Of a stretch of DNA of 64,000 bases, positions 1 to 9,042 are shown in pieces (positions within the stretch are counted from its first letter, which is position 1; every line of letters begins with the position of its first letter). The notes under the pieces are model-generated. The model saw nothing but the letters and a program-made list of their open reading frames with translations. It did no database searches and was not told the DNA's origin. Source of the stretch: Desulfovibrio cuneatus DSM 11391 (GTDB lineage: Bacteria; Desulfobacterota; Desulfovibrionia; Desulfovibrionales; Desulfovibrionaceae); contig NZ_KE387017.1 in NCBI RefSeq assembly GCF_000430005.1, positions 191,715 to 255,714 on the forward strand, written 5' to 3'. Made by a program: the position numbers and the translations under genes.

Positions 1-24
1 GGAAAAGCCAAGGGCTTTTTGGTT
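1..24 (+). terminator. Hairpin at the window edge, probable terminator
   Basis: AAAAGCC and GGCTTTTT pair around a two-base loop at the very start, and the right arm runs into T residues. This suits a rho-independent terminator of a gene lying to the left of the window. The left context is missing. Confidence 0.35.
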
Positions 25-169
25 GCTTGCCTGAATAACGGGAACAGGCCACAAAGCAAGGCACACACAAAGAAGCAGAAAAAATAGTGCCCCCTGGGCC
101 AGAAAGACCAAGGGAAGCTTGTGGGGGGAGCACCGTTTACCCAAGCCCAGTCTTGTGCCATAACGGGGC

Positions 170-1165
170 ATGCGGCTTTGTAGTGTTACGCCGTGGTTTT
201 TTACATTGCCCAGGGGTGCTTGCATGCCGATGTTCTCTATTGTTCCTGCACTGGCGTATATGCTGCTTTTTTGTCAGGCAAACCGTTTGTTGGCACGTGG
301 GTGCTCACAGTGCCTGAACCGGGCCTATAGCGTCAATTGTAGCATTTTGTACACCAAAACGCCACATCTATTTCAGCGCCATATTTCCCGTTTTTTCCAT
401 GCAGGGAAGAAAGCGCATTGGCATGCCCCGGCTGACCATGGCCTTGCCCCTGAGGCAGGCTGTGCCACGGTACAGGGCGGGCAGGGTGCCATAGGCTGTA
501 TTGTCCATGCTGCCTTATGCTTTGCCCTGCTGGCTGTGCCGGCAGGCAGTTTACCTGCCCTGTGGGCCTGGCCTTATGCAGGGGGAGTGTTGCTGGGTAT
601 ACTGTTGTGGGCAGCAGTTTTGCAGCCGTACCCTAAAAGTGGCACGGCACGGGCTGGGGGTATGCCAGGGCTTGCAGGCAGGCCATTGCTGCTGGCCTTT
701 GCAGGGCTGGTGCTGGTGTGGGGGGGGCTGGGGCTGTGCAGTTGGCACCGGGGGTTACCAGGCTATTTTTGGCACCTGGATGCATTTGTAGCGCACCCTT
801 TGTGGTGTGAAGTTTCCCCACCTGGCAAGGTGAGCCTTGCCGTGGTTTTGGTCGGGCTGTGCAGCCTGCTACCCCGGTGGCCCAGGCAGGAGGAACAGAC
901 CGCAGTGCAGCCGTTGCCCGTGGCCTATGTTGCCTGGGTGGTGTTGTGGCAGGCTGTGGTGGTTTCCCTGTTGGTTCCGTTCACTCTTGGGCAATGGCTT
1001 GGGGGAAGCTGGTGGATTGTGGCAGATTTTTTCCTGTTTTGGGGCAAGGTGGGGGTTTTGGTATTTGTTGTTTCGCCGTGTTGCGTGCGCTGGCTGGGGC
1101 CGTGGGGTGGGGCTTGCCTGCTGGTGGCAGGGCTTGGGGGCATGTTGCTGTGGGGGCTTAGGTAA
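170..1165 (+). CDS. Doubtful hydrophobic membrane protein ORF
   Basis: I do not recognise this protein. The C-terminal two thirds reads as several hydrophobic helices rich in Leu, Val, Trp and Gly, and it ends in a membrane segment with GKVGVLVFVV. That segment faintly recalls the last helices of NuoH/HycD-like subunits, but no diagnostic loop is present. The first 90 residues do not look like normal protein, so the true start is unresolved; ATG at 224 has an AGGGG upstream and is one alternative. Frames compete here: another frame reads open through 318-490 and ends in TAG. The gene may be decayed or the ORF spurious. A hairpin that could be its terminator follows at 1205. Confidence 0.3.
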   Translation: MRLCSVTPWFFTLPRGACMPMFSIVPALAYMLLFCQANRLLARGCSQCLNRAYSVNCSILYTKTPHLFQRHISRFFHAGKKAHWHAPADHGLAPEAGCATVQGGQGAIGCIVHAALCFALLAVPAGSLPALWAWPYAGGVLLGILLWAAVLQPYPKSGTARAGGMPGLAGRPLLLAFAGLVLVWGGLGLCSWHRGLPGYFWHLDAFVAHPLWCEVSPPGKVSLAVVLVGLCSLLPRWPRQEEQTAVQPLPVAYVAWVVLWQAVVVSLLVPFTLGQWLGGSWWIVADFFLFWGKVGVLVFVVSPCCVRWLGPWGGACLLVAGLGGMLLWGLR

Positions 1166-1204
1166 TGTGCAGGTTCCATGGACCCTGCACGTTTGCATAA
1201 TACA

Positions 1205-1241
1205 CAAAGCGCCTGCTGGTTTCCCGGCAGGCGCTTTGTTT
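1205..1241. terminator. Bidirectional hairpin terminator
   Basis: AAAGCGCCTGC pairs with GCAGGCGCTTT around a ten-base loop and is followed by T-rich DNA on the plus strand. It lies between the plus-strand ORF ending at 1165 and the minus-strand chemoreceptor ending at 1298, so it can serve both. A second stem (GGCTCCGCT / AGCGGAGCC) follows at 1255-1283 without a clear T run. Confidence 0.6.
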
Positions 1242-1297
1242 GTTATGATGGCTCGGCTCCGCTATTCAGGTGAACAGCGGAGCCGGGCAAGGGCGTG

Positions 1298-3682
1298 TTA
1301 TTTTTGCAGGCGACCCAGCAAGGAGCGCAGTTCTTGCGCCATGCGGGAAACTTCCTGCACAGCAGAGGCAGATTCCACCATGCCTGAGGCAGTGTCTGTT
1401 GCAATGTTATTGATGGCGTCAATGGATGCGTTGATTTCTTCCGATGTGGCAGACTGTTCTTCTGCTGCCGTGGCAATGCTGGCAATAAGGGCAGAGGTGC
1501 CTTGGGCCAGGTGCAGAATTTCTTCCAGGGCTGTGCCGGAAACTCCGGCCCGTTCCGTGGCAGAAGCGGCAGCCCGTGCTGCTGCGCCCATGCGTTCAAT
1601 GTTCACGGAGGTGGAATTCTGAATGCCACGAATGTTGCCGCCCACTTCAGTGGTGGCACTCATGGTTTTTTCAGCAAGCTTGCGCACTTCGTCGGCAACC
1701 ACAGCAAACCCGCGGCCAGCTTCGCCAGCGCGTGCTGCTTCAATGGCAGCGTTCAGGGCCAGCAGGTTTGTTTGGTCGGCAATGTCGGAAATAACGTTCA
1801 TAACGCCGCCAATGGATTCTGCCTGCCTGCCAAGCTCTTCCATGTTCTTTTGCATTTCCATGGCTGTGGTGTTCACTTCCTCAATGGCGGTGACCACCTG
1901 GTGTACCAGGTGTGCCCCTTCTTCAGCCTTGCCACGGGTGCTTTCAGCCTGCTGGCTGGCATCACTGGCGCTGCGGGCCACTTCCAGCACAGTGGCATTC
2001 ATTTCTTCCATGGCTGTGGCGGTGGAGGCAGCCCTGTCGCGCTGCACGTCTGTTCCGTGGCTTACTTCTTCCACCTGGGCAGAAAGCTGTTCGGAAGCGG
2101 CGGCCATGCGGTTTGAAATGTCTGTGGCCTGGTTTGCCACATCAAGAATAACACGCTGGGTTTCTTTGATGGTTGTCAGGTCTGTAATTAAAAGCATCAT
2201 GGCTGTAAGCTGGCCCTGCTTGTCTTGCAGGGGCAGGCTGGAATACTGCACATCCATGCGCTTGCCGCCGGGGTGGGCCACAGTTTCATTGGTGGCAGGC
2301 TTGTTGGTTCTGAAGGCCTTGTCCAGGGCGCTCTGGGCAGTGCCGTCGTCCTCGAGATTAAACATTTGCTTACAGGTTTTGTTGCGGTAGTCTGTGCCAG
2401 CAACATCCTGGGCGCCCTGGTTCATGAACAGTATTTTATGGTCCGGGTTCATAATGACCACAGGGGAGGGAATGCCGTTGATCATGCGGCAGAAGCGGTT
2501 GCAAATGCCATTGGTAGCCTGGATAAGCCCGGCGAATTCACCGTTGAGCTGGCTGGAGTCAGCCTGGGCAGTTATGTCGCCATTAATGATATTCGTTTCA
2601 ATAGCGGCGTAGCTGTGGGTCACTTTTTGCAATTCAGCCGGAATGGTGCGCAGGGCATTGGCAAGCACGCCCAGTTCGTCTTTGCGGTTTACGGTAAAGA
2701 CAGTGTCAAATTTTCCTGCTGCAATGTCTTCAGCAAAATTAACCCCTTGTTGCAGGGTGCGTACCACAGGGCGGATAAGCGCTATAATAACCAGCGCTCC
2801 CAAAATGGCAGAAATGGCAATAACCATGAGGGTATCGTTGCGCATAGCAACAAGAGGGGCAAAAATTTCGCTGGTAATGGCGCGAACAACCACTATAATG
2901 CCGGATTCTTCATCTTGGGCAAACACAAACAGGGAAAGGTTGTTGTTAATGTCCACCCCTTCCAGGCTACCCGTGCCTGTTTGGGCAATTTTTTGGTAGG
3001 TGGGGTGGGCAAAAATTCTTTGGTCAAAAACATATTTTGGGTCTTGGTGGGCCACCACGTTGCCGCGGTCGCTCAAGAGAAAGGCAGAACCACTTTCCCC
3101 AAGGCGAATGGGTTTGATGAAACGTTCAAAAATATCTGCAATGAAAACAGTACCCAAAACAACGCCCACTTTTCTGCCTTCATTCATTATGGGGGTGGAA
3201 ATGGCAATAACTGTTTTACCAGTACTTTTGGTAACAAAGGGGTTGGTTGCCTTTGTTTCACCGCGCATGGCTGTTTGGAAATAATCGGCATCTCTGGAGT
3301 TTACGCCAACGTGGGTTGGGTCGGAGGCGGCAACAATGGTGCCGTCCATGTTGAGCACATCAATGGTGTCCATGTGTGGGTAGGATTCGGCCAGAACATC
3401 CAACAGTTTTGCGAGGTCTTGTTTGGCCTTGGCAGCGTTTTGGTCACCACTGAAGAATTGTGCCAGGCGCGAGTCTGTGGCAATGCGCAGCATGTCGGTT
3501 TTGCCGTCCACTATCATGCCAGATATGGCGCGTTTGGCTGCCTCGGCTTCCCCCCGCATGGCATCCAGGGTGTCTTCACGCATGGCAGCTTCCGAAGTGC
3601 GGTAAGAAAGGTACCCTGTTGTTCCCACCAAAAGCGTGACAAGCACAACAATGGGAAGAATGAGTTTTGATTGTAAGCCCAT
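1298..3682 (-). CDS. Methyl-accepting chemotaxis protein with Cache, HAMP and PAS domains
   Basis: This is an inner-membrane chemoreceptor that signals to the CheA/CheW array. The N-terminal membrane helix (residues 7-27) is followed by a periplasmic double-Cache sensor of about 250 residues, including [12 protein letters not shown] and [17 protein letters not shown] second helix (about 280-302), HAMP, a cytoplasmic PAS domain ([20 protein letters not shown]) and the helical signalling domain follow. The hairpin tip contains [19 protein letters not shown]. The C terminus (LLGRLQK) lacks a CheR-tethering pentapeptide. I chose ATG at 3682 because TGGAGG stands eight bases upstream; an open frame continues 58 codons further but without a ribosome site. 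The ligand is unknown. The gene is monocistronic between two terminators. Confidence 0.93.
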   Translation of the reverse strand: MGLQSKLILPIVVLVTLLVGTTGYLSYRTSEAAMREDTLDAMRGEAEAAKRAISGMIVDGKTDMLRIATDSRLAQFFSGDQNAAKAKQDLAKLLDVLAESYPHMDTIDVLNMDGTIVAASDPTHVGVNSRDADYFQTAMRGETKATNPFVTKSTGKTVIAISTPIMNEGRKVGVVLGTVFIADIFERFIKPIRLGESGSAFLLSDRGNVVAHQDPKYVFDQRIFAHPTYQKIAQTGTGSLEGVDINNNLSLFVFAQDEESGIIVVVRAITSEIFAPLVAMRNDTLMVIAISAILGALVIIALIRPVVRTLQQGVNFAEDIAAGKFDTVFTVNRKDELGVLANALRTIPAELQKVTHSYAAIETNIINGDITAQADSSQLNGEFAGLIQATNGICNRFCRMINGIPSPVVIMNPDHKILFMNQGAQDVAGTDYRNKTCKQMFNLEDDGTAQSALDKAFRTNKPATNETVAHPGGKRMDVQYSSLPLQDKQGQLTAMMLLITDLTTIKETQRVILDVANQATDISNRMAAASEQLSAQVEEVSHGTDVQRDRAASTATAMEEMNATVLEVARSASDASQQAESTRGKAEEGAHLVHQVVTAIEEVNTTAMEMQKNMEELGRQAESIGGVMNVISDIADQTNLLALNAAIEAARAGEAGRGFAVVADEVRKLAEKTMSATTEVGGNIRGIQNSTSVNIERMGAAARAAASATERAGVSGTALEEILHLAQGTSALIASIATAAEEQSATSEEINASIDAINNIATDTASGMVESASAVQEVSRMAQELRSLLGRLQK

Positions 3683-3878
3683 TATAATCCTCCAGAGAGA
3701 ACGTTTAGACAGCAGGGGCATGCCCTTGATTTTCTGTTTTGGGAAAAAGAATGTGAAACGACCAGTTACAATATTATCGGCAAAAATCAGAATAATAAAG
3801 GGGGTAAGGAAAATATTTTTAACTTGGCAGCAATAATTATAGGAAGTCGCAAGCAAAGGCTTGCGTTACTTGAGGTAA

Positions 3879-3931
3879 CCAAAAAACAAGCATGTTTTCC
3901 CTGACCTGGGGAAAACATGCTTGTTTTTTGG
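3879..3931. terminator. Long perfect bidirectional terminator
   Basis: CCAAAAAACAAGCATGTTTTCC pairs perfectly with its inverse around an eight-base loop. It has A/T tracts on both sides, so a U run follows the stem in either direction. It separates iorB (ending at 4001, minus strand) from the chemoreceptor gene. Confidence 0.85.
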
Positions 3932-4000
3932 TTTGTTGTGGAAGCCAATGGAAGGTTCCCATATTATACCAAGCTGTTGGAGATGGTATCGAGGAAAAAC

Positions 4001-4606
4001 TTAGTGCTTCCCTGTAGTATGCAATGCTTCCACCCCAAGGGCAACAGCTTTCAGGTTTACTTCCACCAGTTTGGCGGGCATGTACTTGCGAATGCCCGCT
4101 TCCAAAGCTTCAATGCTCACGGGAATAAGGCCGGAAGCGCAAGCCGCCGCAATAAGAGCCGTGTTGCCGCTTTGCTGGGAGCCAGCCTGCAACCCTATGG
4201 TTTTTATGGGGAAAAACCAGGCCTTTTCGGCCACTTCGGCAACGGATTTTTGAATGGATTCCATAGGGGGCAGCACAGCTTTGCCCGCACTGACACTGGG
4301 AGGCGGGGTGAATTCAGTGGAAGAAAACACAGCTCCCCCGGTGCGCAGGTAAGCCAGGCCACGCAGGGTTTCCAGCGGTTCAAAGCCAAGTAGAATGTCG
4401 ACTTCACCAAGCTGAATGCTGGGGCTTTGCCACCCGCCAATGAGGATAGTGGATTCCACCACCCCGCCGCGCTGGGCCATGCCGTGAATTTCGCCAGCTA
4501 CCACAGGCAGGTTTTGGTCAAGAATAATGCGGGTAAGCAGGGTAGTGGCGGTAAGGGTGCCTTGCCCACCTACTCCGGTAAGGTAAATCCGCAGCTTCTG
4601 GCTCAT
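4001..4606 (-). CDS. iorB: Indolepyruvate:ferredoxin oxidoreductase, beta subunit
   Basis: IorB carries the pyruvate/ketoisovalerate oxidoreductase gamma-type domain that works with IorA to oxidise aryl pyruvates to aryl-acetyl-CoA with reduction of ferredoxin. Visible family marks are IYLTGVGGQGTLTATTLL at residues 6-23, GEIHGMAQRGGVVES, and DILLGFEPLE. The length of about 201 residues is normal. ATG at 4606 overlaps the iorA stop codon as ATGA, so the two genes are translationally coupled and the products made together. An upstream in-frame extension was rejected because it lies inside iorA. Confidence 0.92.
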   Translation of the reverse strand: MSQKLRIYLTGVGGQGTLTATTLLTRIILDQNLPVVAGEIHGMAQRGGVVESTILIGGWQSPSIQLGEVDILLGFEPLETLRGLAYLRTGGAVFSSTEFTPPPSVSAGKAVLPPMESIQKSVAEVAEKAWFFPIKTIGLQAGSQQSGNTALIAAACASGLIPVSIEALEAGIRKYMPAKLVEVNLKAVALGVEALHTTGKH

Positions 4607-6441
4607 TCTGTACCTCTTTTGCGGGCTTTGAACGCCGGGGAAAGTTGCATGCACACCATGCATCCGGCACAGAGTTCTTCATCAACAGCCACACCTTCAG
4701 CGTTTTTGCAAAAGGCCTGGCAGGCAAATGTGGCAAGGCATTTTTCAGCTGCTTCGCCCTGTTCTGCCACAAAAGCCACCTGGGTGCGTGCTTTTTTCAG
4801 CGTACGGCGGGCAAACAGCACGCATGGTTCTTCCACAAGTAGCACACGCACACCGTTTTGGCCTTTCAGCTCTTCCAAAGTGCGCTGCAAGGCTTTTTGG
4901 TTGTAGCCACGTACTTTTTCCACACGGGCAACGCCCATGCTTTTTACGATGGCTTCAATGTCAAGGTGGGCGGCCTGTTCCCCAAGCACTTCGGCGCTTA
5001 CCCCGGGGTTGGGCTGGTGGCCTGTCATGGCGGTGGTGCCGTTGTCCAGAATAACCACAAGCAGGTTGTGCCTGTTGAACACCGCGTTGGCAAGGCCCGT
5101 TAGGCCGGAGTGGAAGAAGGTGGAGTCGCCAATAAAAGCTACCACTGGCTTACCGGAAACATGGGCAAACCCGCTGCCGCTGGAAATGGAAGACCCCATG
5201 CAAAAGGCAAAGTCTGCCCCGGAAAGGGGGGGCAGCACACCCAGAGTATAGCAGCCGATGTCGCTGGAATACATGGCGTCATCACCAAAGATTTGGCGCA
5301 CAGCGTAAAAGGCAGAGCGGTGGGCGCAACCAGCGCACAGGTTTGGCGGGCGTTGGGGCAATTCTTCACAGTGCAGGCCGCAGGCATTTTCCACCTTTTC
5401 ATCTAATATGGCACCCAGGGCTTCTGCAATTTTTGTGGTGGAATATTCCCCAAGGCGGGTAAGGGGGTCATGCTTGCCATGAATGGCAAGGGGCAGCCCT
5501 TGTTTTTGGGCCAAGCAGCGCAATTCTGCTTCAACCAGGGGTTCCCCTTCTTCCAGCACGAGCAGGGCGTGTACCGAGCGCATGAAGAGTTCTATTTTTT
5601 GCTCGGGCAGGGGCCAGGTCATGCCCAGTTCCAGCACGCGCACTTTGCCTTCCCAACCATGGGCCATGAGTACGTCGTGCAGGTAGGCACGGGAAACGCC
5701 AGAAGCAATAACCCCAACCTTGGCATTGCCTGCCGTGGTGTTGAAGGGTGACTTTTCTGCTATAACGCGCATATCTTCCATGTGTTGTAGCAGCATGGGG
5801 TGGCGTGCCCTTGCTGTGGCAGGCACGGGCACAAAGCGGCGCACATTGCGGGAAAAAGGCACAATGGGGGCTGGTTCGCCAAGGGGGCCAAAGGTTACCG
5901 GGCCACGCATGTGGTTTATGCGGGTGGTGGTGCGCAGTAGCACGGGCTGTTGTGTTTCCCGCGCCAGCAGCAGGGCGGCTTTCGTCATGTCTTTGGCTTC
6001 CTGCGGGTTGGCAGGCTCAAAACAGGGCATGGAGGCAAAACGGGCATAATAACGATTGTCTTGCTCGTTTTGGCTGGCATGGCAGCCGGGGTCGTCTGCG
6101 GAAAGCAGTACAAGCCCGCCGGGCAAGCCTGTGTAGGTCATGGTCAGCAGGGGGTCTGCTGCCACGTTCACTCCCACATGCTTCATGGTAACCAGGGTCA
6201 GGGCACCTGCAAGGGCAGCGCCGCCGCCTACTTCCAGGGCCACTTTCTCGTTTACAGAGTATTCCAGGGTAAAGCGTTGGCAAGCCCGCAGCTTGTTCAA
6301 GGTGTCTGGCACTTCAGAAGAAGGGGTGCCAGGGTAGCAGGCAACCATGTTCACGCCTGCTTCCAGCGCGCCCCGCACAATGGCTTCGTTGCCAAGAAGC
6401 AGGTGGCGTTCACCAGCCTGACCGAGCAAAGGGTGGTTCAT
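4603..6441 (-). CDS. iorA: Indolepyruvate:ferredoxin oxidoreductase, alpha subunit
   Basis: This is the thiamine-diphosphate subunit of the aryl-pyruvate oxidoreductase. It has the N-terminal pyrimidine-binding domain (YPGTPSSEVPDT near 36-47), the CoA/transketolase middle domain, and the TPP pocket PNLCAGCAHR (367-375) with GDSTFFHSGLTGLANAVFN (438-456) and ILDNGTTAMTGHQ. The 612-residue length is typical. The C-terminal ferredoxin-like tail is degenerate: cysteines are at 568, 574, 578, 591, 594 and 597, and the fourth cysteine of the last cluster is replaced (MQLSP instead of CP). ATG at 6441 is preceded by AAAAGGACA. It is the first gene of iorAB and probably serves amino-acid fermentation. 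Confidence 0.94.
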   Translation of the reverse strand: MNHPLLGQAGERHLLLGNEAIVRGALEAGVNMVACYPGTPSSEVPDTLNKLRACQRFTLEYSVNEKVALEVGGGAALAGALTLVTMKHVGVNVAADPLLTMTYTGLPGGLVLLSADDPGCHASQNEQDNRYYARFASMPCFEPANPQEAKDMTKAALLLARETQQPVLLRTTTRINHMRGPVTFGPLGEPAPIVPFSRNVRRFVPVPATARARHPMLLQHMEDMRVIAEKSPFNTTAGNAKVGVIASGVSRAYLHDVLMAHGWEGKVRVLELGMTWPLPEQKIELFMRSVHALLVLEEGEPLVEAELRCLAQKQGLPLAIHGKHDPLTRLGEYSTTKIAEALGAILDEKVENACGLHCEELPQRPPNLCAGCAHRSAFYAVRQIFGDDAMYSSDIGCYTLGVLPPLSGADFAFCMGSSISSGSGFAHVSGKPVVAFIGDSTFFHSGLTGLANAVFNRHNLLVVILDNGTTAMTGHQPNPGVSAEVLGEQAAHLDIEAIVKSMGVARVEKVRGYNQKALQRTLEELKGQNGVRVLLVEEPCVLFARRTLKKARTQVAFVAEQGEAAEKCLATFACQAFCKNAEGVAVDEELCAGCMVCMQLSPAFKARKRGTE

Positions 6442-6667
6442 AGTGTTGTCCTTTTTGGAAATGGTACAAACGGAAAAACGGAATGCGTTAACGAGCCATG
6501 CCAGGGTGGCCTATTCTGCCATTGACTTTTTCAGGCCGGGTATTGCTGCCGCAGGTAGCCGTACATGGTACGGTAAGTGGCTTTTGTGGCAAAAACAGCG
6601 CCCACAGGGAAAAGCTGTGGGCACAGTGTTGATTCATTATTTCTGTAAACAGGGCACGCCAGGAATG

Positions 6668-7357
6668 TTATTTCATTTCACGGCTCAGGGAAGCAATTTT
6701 TTGCTCCCAAATCATATTTTTGGTGGGGTCTTTGGGCATGCTCAAAAGCTGTTTGTACGCTTCAACGGCGGCGGGCTTATTGCCAGCCAGTTCTGCCAAA
6801 ATGCCTATGCGGTTATACAGGTAGGCCAAGGCCCCCTTGTTTTCCGGGGCATCTTTTTTGGCTGCCAGTTCAGCAGCGGTGGCTTGCAGCACTTGTACGG
6901 CTTCAGCCAGTTTATTTTGCCCGGCCAGGGCGCTTGCTTTGCCAAGGGCTGCTTCAAGGCCAAAAGAAGGTTGCAGTTTTGCAATGGCTTCCCATGCGGC
7001 CAGTACTTCTTCCTGCTTGTTTGCTTCCTGGGCTGTTTGCACCTGGGCAAGGTAGGCGTTAAAATGGAACTTGGCCGGGGTTTTGGCAATAAATGCCTTA
7101 ATGGCATCCATGCGTTCCTGGCCCTGCTTGGTGGTTACAATATCGCCAAATTCTTTTTGTGTGGCCAGTTCATTGCGTTGGCGGTATGAATCGTACATCC
7201 AGTAGGCGCCAATAGCCAAAATAAAGCAGACAATGGCACCGGCTATCAGCCGCGAATGCTTGGTAATAACATGCAGGAAAGGGGAATTTTCTTTGCTTAC
7301 TTCATGCTCCACCTCATTCAGAAGTGAAGAGGCATGGTGGTCCGGCTGCTGCGCCAT
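6668..7357 (-). CDS. TPR membrane protein resembling YfgM
   Basis: This 229-residue protein has a soluble N terminus, one membrane helix (about 37-54, IAGAIVCFILAIGAYWMY) and a periplasmic helical region with TPR-like repeats such as GALAYLYNRIGILAELAGNKPAAVEAY. The layout matches YfgM/ancillary SecYEG translocon proteins, which help outer proteins fold; that link is by architecture only. ATG at 7357 has AAGGAGC eight bases upstream. It is alone in its transcription unit, 227 bp upstream of iorA. Confidence 0.75.
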   Translation of the reverse strand: MAQQPDHHASSLLNEVEHEVSKENSPFLHVITKHSRLIAGAIVCFILAIGAYWMYDSYRQRNELATQKEFGDIVTTKQGQERMDAIKAFIAKTPAKFHFNAYLAQVQTAQEANKQEEVLAAWEAIAKLQPSFGLEAALGKASALAGQNKLAEAVQVLQATAAELAAKKDAPENKGALAYLYNRIGILAELAGNKPAAVEAYKQLLSMPKDPTKNMIWEQKIASLSREMK

Positions 7358-7453
7358 GGTGTATGCTCCTTAATAATTCCGGCCCACGCCGTGGCGCACG
7401 GAAAAGTAGTGAAATAAAACTATTAAAAATAGTTTTGTGGCTAAGGCCATATT

Positions 7454-7548
7454 CTGCCTGCGCAGGCAGGGCGGAACATGATGAAAAAAGCACGCAAAAC
7501 GCAATTGTGTATGGTTTTGCACAGGCAGGGGGATAAGTAAACTGCCTG
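7454..7548. other. Intergenic region with palindromes
   Basis: The 508-bp gap between the YfgM-like gene and nadD holds a perfect 16-bp palindrome (CTGCCTGCGCAGGCAG, 7454-7469). A CAGGCAG...CTGCCTG hairpin at 7522-7548 uses the same word. Open frames here are short and lack ribosome sites. The two genes are divergent, so these may be operators or structured leader DNA. Confidence 0.35.
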
Positions 7549-7641
7549 CCGGAAAAAGTCAAAGGCCACGCAGGGCGAAACAGCGGGCCACAAAGGGGGC
7601 AGCGCCGCCCGTGGCCTGCGGGGGGGGCGCATAGCTGCTTC

Positions 7642-7669
7642 TTGCCAGTTTGCCCTGTTGTGGTATAGT
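7642..7669 (+). promoter_or_regulatory. Candidate sigma-70 promoter for nadD
   Basis: TTGCCA (7642-7647) and TATAGT (7664-7669) are separated by 16 bp, about 200 bp upstream of the nadD start. This is read by eye only. The leader would be long. Confidence 0.4.
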
Positions 7670-7865
7670 CTTATCCGATAAAGCTCATGAAGACCATGCA
7701 TTTTCCACTGTTTTTCATGGGGGCGAACTTGGCGCACCCTTGGTGCCATTATTGTGCCAGCCTTGTAACAAAAATTTGTGGTGCCTGTACCGCTGTTCTG
7801 GCGGTTTTTTATTGCCTGTGCAGCAAGTGCCATATGAGCGTTTCCCTGGCATAGGTTTTTAAGGA

Positions 7866-8573
7866 ATGAATGACATGCCTTGTGCTTCTTTTTTTTCAGC
7901 AACAACCATGCTGCTTGGTGGCAGTTTTAACCCACTGCATGTGGGGCACTTGCGCATGGTGTTTGAAGTGGAACGTGCCTTGCGTCCTAAAGAAGTGGTG
8001 TTTATTCCTTGTGCTTCCCCCCCGCACAAGCGGGCGGAAGGTCTTTTGCCCTTTGCCCTGCGCCATGCCATGCTGGCCCAGGCAGTGGCCCTTCAGCCGC
8101 GTTGGCAGGTAAGTACCATTGAAGCGGAACGGGAAGGCCCTTCGTATACCTTTGATACCTTGCTCGCCCTCAGGGAAAAAACACAAAACCGGCCTGGCTT
8201 CATTTTTGGTAGTGGGGAATTGCGATTATTGCCGATATGGAAACGATGGCAGGAATTGCTGACCCTGACAGATTTTATTGTGCTGCCCCGGGGCGGAACA
8301 CAGGCCATGTTTGCAGCGGATGTATGCAGCCTGTGGCCTGAAGCTACCCCAGCCCCCCCGCCGCCAGGGGTGGCATGTGCCTTTGCCGCAGGGGGCGGGC
8401 ACCTGTATTTTGTGGAACAGCCGGAACTTGCCATTAGTGCTTCCCTTGTGCGGGAATACTGGCGGGCCAGAAATCCGCTGGACTATTTGGTGCCTGCCTG
8501 TGTGCAAACCATGCTGGAGCAGGAAGAGGCCGCTGCTGTGGCGGCATGGGGAGCGCGGGCTAGGAAACGCTGA
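7866..8573 (+). CDS. nadD: Nicotinate-nucleotide adenylyltransferase
   Basis: NadD joins nicotinate mononucleotide to ATP, giving deamido-NAD. The nucleotidyltransferase motif GGSFNPLHVGHLR (18-30), SPPHKR (51-56) and the C-terminal ISASLVREYWR (190-200, the ISSTxIR equivalent) are all present. The usual GxD in FxxGxD is changed to GFIFGSGEL (111-119), losing the conserved Asp. ATG at 7866 follows AAGGA. The protein ends Arg-Lys-Arg because its last codons AGG AAA CGC TGA lie inside a dispersed repeat that begins at 8563. A length of 235 residues is slightly long, with a proline-rich stretch at 160-168. Confidence 0.9.
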   Translation: MNDMPCASFFSATTMLLGGSFNPLHVGHLRMVFEVERALRPKEVVFIPCASPPHKRAEGLLPFALRHAMLAQAVALQPRWQVSTIEAEREGPSYTFDTLLALREKTQNRPGFIFGSGELRLLPIWKRWQELLTLTDFIVLPRGGTQAMFAADVCSLWPEATPAPPPPGVACAFAAGGGHLYFVEQPELAISASLVREYWRARNPLDYLVPACVQTMLEQEEAAAVAAWGARARKR

Positions 8574-8686
8574 TGTATTCCGTTTCACTGCGTTACTCGT
8601 TTTTTTGTTGGAGGGACAGGGCCAAAGAGCCCGGCCCCCCCTCTAAAAAACTCGGGCCTTGTTAAACGAAAAACTGAGCGTTTTCA
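8563..8686. repeat. GGAAACGCT dyad repeat, copy A
   Basis: The element begins GGAAACGCTGATGTATTCCG and ends with the inverse AAACTGAGCGTTTTC. The centre contains AGGGCCAAAGAGCCCGGCCC. It covers the last codons and stop of nadD. See the finding on the repeat family. Confidence 0.8.
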
Positions 8687-9042
8687 AAACACCAGCTACG
8701 CGGTGCTTTTTTGAGGCTATTCCCAAAACGCGCAAAATATAGTTTTGTAAGGGGTTTTCTTGTGGGCGGCGCGGGTTTATGTTGACCTGTACGGCCCGGC
8801 CTTTTATATACGTTGCAACAACTGGTTATGGGGCACAATGCGTACGAAGCATACAGCCCGGAACATGGGGAAGGATGAATGCGGTCCGGCTAAGAAGCCG
8901 GGAAGCATTAGAGCAATTTGGCTTGCAAAATTGCCTTGCGTAGCGTGTCGTTTGTTTTAACAATCACCTCTTTTTGCCTCTTGTTTTGGTGAAACGTTTG
9001 TACAAGAACAAAAAATAGTCGGATAGGATTAGGGAAGGATAT
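8687..9042. other. Intergenic stretch with one hairpin
   Basis: Between the nadD-side repeat and the TPR gene I see no convincing gene. A hairpin lies at 8878-8909 (AATGC outer arms, CCGGCT/AGCCGG inner arms). The region just before 9043 is AT-rich and may hold the TPR gene promoter, but no clear -35/-10 pair stands out. Confidence 0.4.

Noticed and set aside
170-1165. Complex I or hydrogenase membrane subunit at the left edge
   Set aside because: Only the hydrophobic C-terminal helices weakly recall NuoH. No diagnostic loop, no partner genes and no firm start were seen, so it is kept as an unknown ORF.
2225-3670. Long plus-strand open frame opposite the chemoreceptor
   Set aside because: It lies wholly antisense to a clear MCP gene and its translation has no domain sense. 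GC-rich codon use opens such frames.
7441-7905. Minus-strand open frame upstream of nadD
   Set aside because: It overlaps the nadD start and palindromic DNA, has no ribosome site, and shows no recognisable domain.
8760-8960. 66-codon frame in the gap before the TPR gene
   Set aside because: No ribosome site, hairpin DNA inside it, and no sensible protein features.
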